Source of the DNA: CAZSAT01 sp964604675
GTDB taxonomy: Bacteria > Myxococcota_A > UBA796 > CAJQPC01
NCBI GenBank assembly: GCA_964604675.1
Contig: CAZSAT010000021.1
Span: forward strand, 1-64,000
Direction of reading: 5' to 3'
Length of the DNA stretch: 64,000 nucleotides
Both the position numbers and the translations under genes were made by a program. The notes beneath the pieces are model-generated. The model was not told the DNA's origin, searched no databases, and saw nothing but the letters and a program-made list of their open reading frames with translations. This document shows positions 27,979 to 34,242 of this stretch, piece by piece. Each line of letters opens with the position of its first letter. Position 1 is the first letter of the stretch.

Positions 27979-28484
27979 CGCGCGGCCTCCAGCGCCTTCT
28001 GCAGCTCCTGTTGCACGGCGTCGTTGTCCTCGGTGGCGACGCGCGCGTCGAGGGCGGCCGCTGCCGCCTCTCCACCGATGCCGCCGAGCGCTTCTGCGGT
28101 GGCGATGCGGAGCTGGGTATCGGCGTCGGCGAGGGCCGGTGCGAGCTGGTCGACCGCTTGCGGACCCCAGCCGCCGGCGAGCGCGTAGGCCGCCTTCCGC
28201 CGGAGGTAGCTGGCTCCGGTCGCGTCACCGAGGGTGCTGCCCAGCCAGGTGCGCGCCTCGTCGGACGGGAAGTCCGCGAGCGCGGTGATCGCCCGGCCTC
28301 GTCGGCTCGACGCGACCGCCTCGTCCTGGGCGATGTCGAGCAGCACCGGGCCCACGTCGCCGAGCGCTCCGAGCTGCTCCGCCGAGGCGCTGCCCTCGTA
28401 GGAACCGAGCTGGTCGAGCACCTCGCTGCGCAGGTCGCCGGCGAGGGCGGTGCCCAGGGCCATGAACATCCAGAAGGTCTTCAT
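27975..28484 (-). CDS. Secreted HEAT-repeat protein
   Basis: 169 residues with a signal peptide (MKTFWMFMALGTALAG) and at least three HEAT/PBS-lyase-type repeats (SRRGRAITALADFPSDEA, YLRRKAAYALAGGWGPQA, QLRIATAEALGGIGGEA). It is a binding scaffold with no enzymatic motif. A GAGGAGG ribosome-binding site supports ATG 28484; a GTG immediately before it at 28487 is in frame. It sits between a lipoprotein and a protease in the WYL operon, so it might chaperone or anchor the protease. Confidence 0.82.
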   Translation of the reverse strand: MKTFWMFMALGTALAGDLRSEVLDQLGSYEGSASAEQLGALGDVGPVLLDIAQDEAVASSRRGRAITALADFPSDEARTWLGSTLGDATGASYLRRKAAYALAGGWGPQAVDQLAPALADADTQLRIATAEALGGIGGEAAAAALDARVATEDNDAVQQELQKALEAAR

Positions 28485-28493
28485 CACTCCTCC

Positions 28494-28955
28494 TCAGGAA
28501 CCGGTGTCGCCGGTGTCGTCGAAACCCAGGTCACGCACGGGCGTGAAGCTCCAGGTCAGCGAGCTGGTGGCCTGCTCGCCGTCGCTGTGGAACAAGGTCT
28601 CACCCTCCACCAAGGTGGTGAGCTCGCTGCGACCAGCGCCCACCACATAGCCGCAGACCGAGAAGGTCAGCTGGTAGCTGGAGCCGGGCTTGAGCGGTGG
28701 AAAGACGAGCTCGGCTTCGGGATCTTCGAAGCCGATCAGGCAGAGGTGCTCGCCGTCGTAGCCGGTGGGCAGGGACACGTTCAGGTCGCCGTCGCCCTTG
28801 TTGGTGAGCGTGACGTCGGTGCCCGCGCAGTGGTCGTCGCAGGCGCAGTCCTGGCAGCTGTCGCTTTGGAAGTCGACCGTGCCGAAGTCGATGTTGATCG
28901 GGTCGATCTCGAGTGCGCCGGGGGCCGTGCAGCCCACGACGAAGGCCCACCACAT
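28494..28955 (-). CDS. Small cysteine-rich lipoprotein of the WYL operon
   Basis: 153 residues. The leader MWWAFVVGC gives a lipobox with the Cys at position 9. The mature domain begins with DPINIDFGTVDF, the strand pattern of ASH/choice-of-anchor-D Ig-like domains, with a Cys cluster (SDSCQDCACDDHC) that could bind metal or form disulfides. The C-terminal tail is FDDTGDTGS. A GAGGAG ribosome-binding site lies upstream. The ATG overlaps the preceding gene's TGA (TGATG). Surface-exposed adhesion or scaffold is an inference. Confidence 0.78.
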   Translation of the reverse strand: MWWAFVVGCTAPGALEIDPINIDFGTVDFQSDSCQDCACDDHCAGTDVTLTNKGDGDLNVSLPTGYDGEHLCLIGFEDPEAELVFPPLKPGSSYQLTFSVCGYVVGAGRSELTTLVEGETLFHSDGEQATSSLTWSFTPVRDLGFDDTGDTGS

Positions 28956-29782
28956 CACGGCTCCTCGCAGCGCCACCAGCTCCAGGTGGCGCAGCTGCGG
29001 TATAGCACCTCGGGACGGGCTCGGAGGGAGCCCTCCCAGGTGATCAGGCGCTGCCCACGCCGTTGCCGCCAGAGCTCGGCCTCCAGGCGCTTGCGGAGGC
29101 GCGCCACGGGCAAGCCTTCGGGCAGGCCGATGGCTCCGGAGGCGTGCCAGCTCCCCTGGAGATCCGGGTAGAGGCGCGCCACCGCCAGACCACGGCCACC
29201 GAGCCGGGCCGCAGGCTCGACAGTGGGCGCGGTGGGGACCCAGCAGGGGGCCAGGGGCAGCAGGGGCTCCCAAGGGTGCTCGGCGGACGTGCGCCAGAGC
29301 ATCGGGGGGGCGTCCCGCGCCGTCCAGATCGACGCCCGCAGCGGCCTGGGCGGGCGGGGAGGTCGGTTGGCCCAGGCGCGGGTGGCGCTGGTGGTGGGGC
29401 TGAGGACCGGCAGGTGGGCGAGGGTGGCCGCGGCCGCGATGAGCACGGGCCTCTCCGGACGCTCGTCGGCCCAGGGGCCGATCAACACGTCCAAGAGCGG
29501 TGTGATGTCGGGCACGAAGTCTTCCATCACCGCCGCGAGCAGCGCGTCGGGCACGGCCTCCGGGGCGGGACCTGCGGCCTCGACGTCGTGGGTGAGCGGT
29601 CCTACCAGGTCGAGGTCGTCGGCCTCGACCTGGAGCAGCTCGAAGTCGCCCGTCTGCATCGCGCGGTTCCAGGCCCGTGCGAAGGGGTCGCGTTCGACGG
29701 TCTCGAGCCAGCCGTCGGAGGCCCACGGGTCGAGGGACTCCGGAGCGATGGGCCAGGAGCGAGGGCGCGCCAGCCGGCTCAC
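28955..29782 (-). CDS. Unknown protein of the WYL operon
   Basis: 275 residues, predicted soluble. The first 25 residues are basic, the middle is rich in Leu/Pro/Ala, and Trp is unusually frequent (about 14), for example WASDGWLETV, WTARDAPPMLW and RSCATWSWWRC. No signal peptide or transmembrane segment is evident, and I do not recognise the family. GTG 29782 overlaps the WYL gene's TGA by 4 bases (GTGA), and its own TGA overlaps the next ATG, so it is coupled at both ends. As the second gene after the regulator, it may be the cytoplasmic partner of the exported products. Confidence 0.65.
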   Translation of the reverse strand: MSRLARPRSWPIAPESLDPWASDGWLETVERDPFARAWNRAMQTGDFELLQVEADDLDLVGPLTHDVEAAGPAPEAVPDALLAAVMEDFVPDITPLLDVLIGPWADERPERPVLIAAAATLAHLPVLSPTTSATRAWANRPPRPPRPLRASIWTARDAPPMLWRTSAEHPWEPLLPLAPCWVPTAPTVEPAARLGGRGLAVARLYPDLQGSWHASGAIGLPEGLPVARLRKRLEAELWRQRRGQRLITWEGSLRARPEVLYRSCATWSWWRCEEP

Positions 29783-30780
29783 GGGGTGGCGGGCTCGACG
29801 CCGGCCGCGGCGCCGCCGTGCCGCTCCCACGCCTCACGGTGGAGGTCGCGCAGGCGGTCCACCAGCTCGGTGGGGTAGGCGACCTCCACACCGCCGCCGA
29901 AGCCGGCCAGCCAGCTCACCAGCTCCTGCGTGATCCCCACGTAGAAGGTGGCGCGCGTGCGCCCGTCCGGCAGCGCTTCGAGCCGCTGGCTGTGGTGCCA
30001 GCGGCGCTCCTGGATCATCCAGCTCACCTGCTGGTCGAAGGTGGCCACCACCTCGCGCGGCGGGGCGGTGATGATCCCGAACGCGTTGCGCACGAGGTCT
30101 TCGGGATCGTAGTCCAGCGGCGGCTCGAAGCGCTCCACGCGCACTCGGGAGAAGTGCCGGAAGCGCTCCACCGCGAAGGTCTTGACGCGATCGTCCTTCC
30201 GGTCCCGGGCGAAGAGGTACAGCCCCTGGCGGTAGGTGGCGAGCGTGAGCGGCTCCAGGTCGTAGCGGCGTGCGGTGCCATCGGGCTTCTGGTACTCGGC
30301 CTGCGCGGGGTTGTTGTAGAGCAGGGCCGTGACGATCTCGTCGATCTGATCCCCCGCCTCGGCGTAGTCCTTCGCGTGCTCGGGCACGGCCACGAACTTG
30401 GTGTCGAGCTCCCTGGCGAGCTGGGCGTGTACCCGCGAGATCGCCGGCTCGAGGCGCTCGATCGCGTCGTCCATGTCGGCGGCGAAGGCCGTGCCATCGA
30501 GGAACGTGAACAGGCGCCGTCCGAAGTGCAGCGACAGGATCTCGGGCAACGTCAGCTGCACGCCCGAGCGGCGGTAGGCCGGGTCGAGCGCGATCGTGCG
30601 ATCGCGGCCCAGCCCGCTGTCCTCCACGGGCAGCCCCATGTCGCGCAGGTCAGCCAGGTAGCGGCGTAGGGTTCGGGGGTCGATGTCGAAGCGGCCGATC
30701 AGCTCGTCGGCGCGCACGCCTCCCCGTCGCTGCATCAGCTCCAGCATCCGCACCAGCTTCTGTCCCTTGTTCAGGGTCAC
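29779..30780 (-). CDS. WYL-domain transcriptional regulator
   Basis: 333 residues. The N-terminal helix-turn-helix (RMLELMQRRGGVRADELIGRF then DPRTLRRYLADLRDMGLPV) is a DeoR-type winged helix. The WYL-like core follows at about 180-260 (Leu-Tyr-Leu-Phe-Ala in RQGLYLFARD; KTFAVERFRHFSRVRV), and a WCX-type C-terminal extension (REVVATFDQQVSWMIQERRW, FYVGITQELVSWLAGFG) follows. WYL proteins bind nucleic-acid or nucleotide ligands and often control phage-defence or DNA-damage genes (BrxR, CapW, PafBC). GTG 30780 has a GGAGG ribosome-binding site 6 bases upstream. It heads a six-gene operon, and the promoter is full of inverted repeats, which suggests autoregulation. Confidence 0.9.
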   Translation of the reverse strand: MTLNKGQKLVRMLELMQRRGGVRADELIGRFDIDPRTLRRYLADLRDMGLPVEDSGLGRDRTIALDPAYRRSGVQLTLPEILSLHFGRRLFTFLDGTAFAADMDDAIERLEPAISRVHAQLARELDTKFVAVPEHAKDYAEAGDQIDEIVTALLYNNPAQAEYQKPDGTARRYDLEPLTLATYRQGLYLFARDRKDDRVKTFAVERFRHFSRVRVERFEPPLDYDPEDLVRNAFGIITAPPREVVATFDQQVSWMIQERRWHHSQRLEALPDGRTRATFYVGITQELVSWLAGFGGGVEVAYPTELVDRLRDLHREAWERHGGAAAGVEPATP

Positions 30781-30813
30781 GCTCGCCTCCGTTTCCTGTG
30801 TAGGGGATCCTAT

Positions 30814-30835
30814 GGACAGTTTCTGTCCGGACAGA
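30814..30835. promoter_or_regulatory. Overlapping inverted repeats, candidate WYL operator
   Basis: GGACAG (30814-30819), CTGTCC (30823-30828) and GGACAG (30829-30834) give two overlapping perfect inverted repeats: a 6-3-6 repeat and the 14-bp palindrome TCTGTCCGGACAGA (30822-30835). They lie 34-55 bases upstream of the WYL GTG, where a repressor would block its promoter. Confidence 0.6.
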
Positions 30836-30907
30836 TTCTGGCTCCTTGCCGCGTCAAGTTGAAGTCGTACCCAGCGGAGAGGGTGATCGCCCCCCCGACG
30901 GGAGGAC

Positions 30908-30967
30908 TGGACAACCTGAACGGATAGACAGTAATCTGAACAGAACAACAGCGAATCAGCTGTTCAG
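30908..30967 (+). promoter_or_regulatory. Promoter and second operator for the 64-residue membrane protein
   Basis: TGGACA (30908-30913) and TAATCT (30932-30937) with an 18-base spacer resemble a sigma-70 promoter reading toward 30984. Overlapping the -10 and +1 region is a perfect 8-bp inverted repeat CTGAACAG (30936-30943) and CTGTTCAG (30960-30967), arms 16 bases apart. Related CTGAAC and GGACAG words recur at 30916 and 30968. Confidence 0.45.
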
Positions 30968-30983
30968 GACAGGAGCTGAAACC

Positions 30984-31178
30984 ATGCTGAACCCGATCCA
31001 CATCGACCTGCTCTTCACCGTCGCCGCCTGCGCTTCCCTCCTCGGCTTCTTCGTCGCCACCCTGGCGCTTGTGCCCTGGGGCCCCCAGGAGCTGCGGCAC
31101 ACCGAAGCCGAGCTGCGCGATGCCGCGCGGGCCCTGGTGCCGACGGCGATGCCGCTGCGCGCCCGTCGCGCGGCCTAG
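30984..31178 (+). CDS. Small membrane protein, 64 residues, divergent from WYL operon
   Basis: A 64-residue protein with one transmembrane helix (about residues 9-30, LLFTVAACASLLGFFVATLAL) and a basic, helical cytoplasmic tail (RHTEAELRDAARALV, ending RARRAA). ATG 30984 has a ribosome-binding site AGGAGC 8 bases upstream; the upstream frame to 30846 covers the operator region and was rejected. Its promoter region carries the same inverted-repeat family as the WYL gene, so it is probably in the same regulon. Function unknown; a small effector, sensor or toxin-like protein are all possible. Confidence 0.65.
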   Translation: MLNPIHIDLLFTVAACASLLGFFVATLALVPWGPQELRHTEAELRDAARALVPTAMPLRARRAA

Positions 31179-31212
31179 ATCACCAATCAGGCCATCTCGA
31201 GTCGCATGCTTG

Positions 31213-31581
31213 CTACCAGACGGGGTCGCCCTCGGTGAGCTGCGGGAAGACCACGCCGCTCACGTCGCCGCTCTCGAAGCTGAACGCCAGCCGCGCTTCT
31301 TCGAGTGACGGGCCGAAGGTCACGGTGCTGCTGCGGGCGTTGGCCAGCTCCTCGTCGAGGATCACCGTCAGCGCGTTGCCCGACTGGCCGCCGTACACCG
31401 TGTCCGGCTGAGGATCCGGCGGCAGGTAGGCCACCAGGATCTCGTCCACGAAGATCCGGGCCTCCTCCGGGTAGAGGACCAGCCACGTGTCGCACGCGGG
31501 GTCGTAGTGGGCGACGGTGGATCGAAGCTCGCAGGTCACCTCACCATCGACGCAGGCGGAGAGGGTCCAGAGCCACAACAC
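31213..31581 (-). CDS. Small lipoprotein of unknown function
   Basis: 122 residues from a GTG start. LWLWTLSAC is a short leader with the lipobox Cys at position 10. The mature domain has two further Cys (TCELRS and PACDTW) and is beta-rich (TWLVLYPEEARIFVDEILVAYL, ALTVILDEEL). No family recognised. It is divergent from leuS, with 65 bases between starts. The start is chosen because the hydrophobic leader directly follows it; no ribosome-binding site is obvious. Confidence 0.68.
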   Translation of the reverse strand: MLWLWTLSACVDGEVTCELRSTVAHYDPACDTWLVLYPEEARIFVDEILVAYLPPDPQPDTVYGGQSGNALTVILDEELANARSSTVTFGPSLEEARLAFSFESGDVSGVVFPQLTEGDPVW

Positions 31582-31646
31582 GGGGCCAGCGTACCCCTTG
31601 ACGCAGGCGATCGACGGGGTACGTCGGCACAGAGCATGGAGACGTG

Positions 31647-34202
31647 ATGCACCGCTACGACCCCGCCAGCTTCGAGAAGGACTGGCAGACGTACTGGGAG
31701 GCGGAGAAGACCTTCGCCGCACCCACCGACCCGGCCGCCTGGGGAAAGCCCAAGTACTACACGCTCGGCATGTTCCCGTACCCGAGCGGCTCCGGGCTGC
31801 ACGTGGGCCACCCCGAGAGCTACACCGCGCTCGACATCGTCGCTCGCTACAAGCGCATGAAGGGCTTCAACGTGCTCAACCCGATGGGGTGGGACGCCTT
31901 CGGCCTGCCGGCAGAGCGCGCGGCGGTGCGGGAGGGCCGGCACCCGGCCGACATCACCCGCGAGAACATCGACAACTTTCGCCAGCAGCTGAAGGCCCTG
32001 GGCTTCAGCTACGACTGGGACCGGGAGATCTCCACCTCGAGCGTGGACTACTACCGCTGGACCCAGTGGATCTTCCTGAAGCTGCACGAACAAGGCCTGG
32101 CCTACATGGCCGATGTGCCCGTGAACTGGTGCCCGGCGCTCGGCACGGTGCTCGCCAACGAAGAGGTGCAGGACGGGCGCTACGTGGAGACCGGCGACCT
32201 GGTCGAGCGCCGGAACATGAAGCAGTGGATGTTGCGCATCACCGCGTACGCCCAGCGGCTGCTCGACGACCTGGAGGGCCTGGACTGGCCCGCCGGTGTG
32301 CTCGAGATGCAGCGCCAGTGGATCGGCCGGTCCGAAGGCGCCGAAGTGCGCTTCGGGATCGACGGCCACAGCGACGGGTTCTTGGTCTACACCACGCGCC
32401 CCGACACCCTGTTCGGCGCCACGTACTGCGTGCTCTCACCGGAGCACCCGCTGGTCGATGCGGTCACCACCGCGGAGCAGCGCGCGGACGTCGAAGCCTA
32501 CGTGAAGCAGGCTCGAAACCGCTCGGATCTGGACCGCCAGGTCGCCGCCGAGAAGGAGAAGACCGGTGTCTTCACCGGCGCCTACGCGGTCAACCCGGTG
32601 AACCAGGAGCGCGTGCCGATCTGGATCGCGGACTACGTGCTGATGTCGTACGGGACCGGCGCGATCATGGCCGTGCCGGCTCACGACGAGCGCGACCACG
32701 CCTTCGCGTCCAAGTTCGGCCTGGAGATCCGGCAGGTCATCGCCCCGCGCGATGGCAGGGCGATCGACGTGCAGTCCGAGGCCTGGACCAGCAAGGACGG
32801 CGTGGCGGTCAACTCGGGCGCGTTCGACGGCTCGGACTTCGCCGCCTTCTTCCCGGCCATCGTGGCCTGGCTGGAAGAGCGCGGCGTGGGCGAGAAGAAG
32901 GTCAACTTCAAGCTGCGCGACTGGCTGTTCTCGCGCCAGCGGTACTGGGGCGAGCCCTTCCCGATCCTGCACGGCCCCAACGGCGAGATGACCACGGTCA
33001 CGGCGGCCGAGCTGCCGGTGGAGCTGCCGCACCTCGACGCCTTCAAGCCCACCGAGGACGGGCGGCCCCCCCTGGCCCGCGCGAGCGACTGGATGGAGGT
33101 CGAGCGCGACGGTGCGACCTGGACCCGCGAGACCAACACGATGCCGCAGTGGGCCGGCTCGTGCTGGTACTACCTGCGGTACATGGACGCGGCCAACACG
33201 GAGCTGCCGTTCTCGCCGGAGGCCGAGCGCTACTGGGGGCCGGTCGACCTCTACATCGGTGGCGTGGAGCACGCCGTGTTGCACCTGCTCTACGCGCGGT
33301 TCTGGCACAAGGTGCTCTACGACTGTGGCCTGGTGCACACGGTCGAGCCGTTCCAGAAGCTGTTCAACCAGGGCATGATCCTGGCCTACAGCTACAAGGA
33401 CGCCGACGGCAAGTACTACCGCCCCCTCGAGGTGGAGGAGGCCGAGGCGGGCGCCTGGCGGGTCAAGGACAGCAAGAAGTCCGTGACCACGCAGATCGAG
33501 AAGATGTCGAAGTCCAAGTACAACGTCGTCAACCCCAACGACGTGGTGCGCGACTACGGCGCCGACGCGCTGCGGCTCTACGAGATGTTCATGGGTCCGC
33601 TGGAACAGGTGAAGCCCTGGCAGATGTCCGGCGTGGACGGCGTGTACCGCTTCCTGGCGCGGGTGTGGCGGGTCTTCATCGACGACGAGACCGGCGCCAT
33701 CCGGAGCTCGATCGGTGACCACCCCGTCGACCGTGAGCTCAACCGTTCCCTGCACACCGTCATCAAGAGCGTGTCCGAAGGCATCGAGGATCTGAGGTTC
33801 AACACGCCGATCAGCCGGATGATGGAGTTCATCAAGCTGGCCCAGTCGCGGAAGGTGCTGTCCCGCGAGGTGGTCGAGACCTTCACGCTGGTGTTGTCGC
33901 CCTACGCGCCTCACCTGAGCGAGGAGATCTGGAAGCGACTCGGCCACGACCGCACGCTGGCGTACGAGCCGTGGCCAGCCTGGGACGTGGCCGCACTGGC
34001 CGAGGACCTGGCCAAGTACGTGATCCAGGTGAAGGGCAAGGTGCGCGGGCAGGTCGAGCTCCCGAAGGAGGCCGACAAGGCCGCCGTCCTGGCCGCAGCG
34101 CGCGCCGTTCCGAACGTGGCCAAGCACCTCGAGGGCACGGTCGTCGTCAAAGAGATCGTGGTACCGGGCCGCTTGGTGAATCTGGTGGTGAAGCCGGCGT
34201 GA
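31647..34202 (+). CDS. leuS: Leucyl-tRNA synthetase
   Basis: 851 residues, the normal size for bacterial LeuRS. It charges tRNA-Leu with leucine in the cytoplasm. The class I motifs are present: HIGH as HVGH in MFPYPSGSGLHVGH, and KMSKS in EKMSKSKYNVVNP. The editing CP1 domain is intact (about 225-420, with GTGAIMAVPAHDERD, the threonine-rich editing site region). The C-terminal anticodon-binding and tail domains end in PGRLVNLVVKPA. GTG at 31644 and ATG at 31647 are adjacent; GGAG upstream fits the ATG. It is probably its own transcription unit. Confidence 0.97.
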   Translation: MHRYDPASFEKDWQTYWEAEKTFAAPTDPAAWGKPKYYTLGMFPYPSGSGLHVGHPESYTALDIVARYKRMKGFNVLNPMGWDAFGLPAERAAVREGRHPADITRENIDNFRQQLKALGFSYDWDREISTSSVDYYRWTQWIFLKLHEQGLAYMADVPVNWCPALGTVLANEEVQDGRYVETGDLVERRNMKQWMLRITAYAQRLLDDLEGLDWPAGVLEMQRQWIGRSEGAEVRFGIDGHSDGFLVYTTRPDTLFGATYCVLSPEHPLVDAVTTAEQRADVEAYVKQARNRSDLDRQVAAEKEKTGVFTGAYAVNPVNQERVPIWIADYVLMSYGTGAIMAVPAHDERDHAFASKFGLEIRQVIAPRDGRAIDVQSEAWTSKDGVAVNSGAFDGSDFAAFFPAIVAWLEERGVGEKKVNFKLRDWLFSRQRYWGEPFPILHGPNGEMTTVTAAELPVELPHLDAFKPTEDGRPPLARASDWMEVERDGATWTRETNTMPQWAGSCWYYLRYMDAANTELPFSPEAERYWGPVDLYIGGVEHAVLHLLYARFWHKVLYDCGLVHTVEPFQKLFNQGMILAYSYKDADGKYYRPLEVEEAEAGAWRVKDSKKSVTTQIEKMSKSKYNVVNPNDVVRDYGADALRLYEMFMGPLEQVKPWQMSGVDGVYRFLARVWRVFIDDETGAIRSSIGDHPVDRELNRSLHTVIKSVSEGIEDLRFNTPISRMMEFIKLAQSRKVLSREVVETFTLVLSPYAPHLSEEIWKRLGHDRTLAYEPWPAWDVAALAEDLAKYVIQVKGKVRGQVELPKEADKAAVLAAARAVPNVAKHLEGTVVVKEIVVPGRLVNLVVKPA

Positions 34203-34211
34203 AGGTCTGAT

Positions 34212-34231
34212 ACTCTTGCCATGTCAAGAGT
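34212..34231 (+). terminator. Hairpin between leuS and the SUKH gene
   Basis: Arms ACTCTTG (34212-34218) and CAAGAGT (34225-34231) with a 6-base loop, 10 bases after the leuS stop. No T tract follows, so it may be a weak or Rho-assisted terminator, or a structure limiting translation of the next gene, whose ribosome-binding site begins at once after it. Confidence 0.35.
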
Positions 34232-34242
34232 CGGAGCAGCGC

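Noticed and set aside
25675..28188. Plus-strand frame of over 800 codons across the pentapeptide and metalloprotease genes.
   Set aside because: It opposes genes with clear lipoboxes, a zinc motif and tight operon overlaps; its protein shows only shadow composition.
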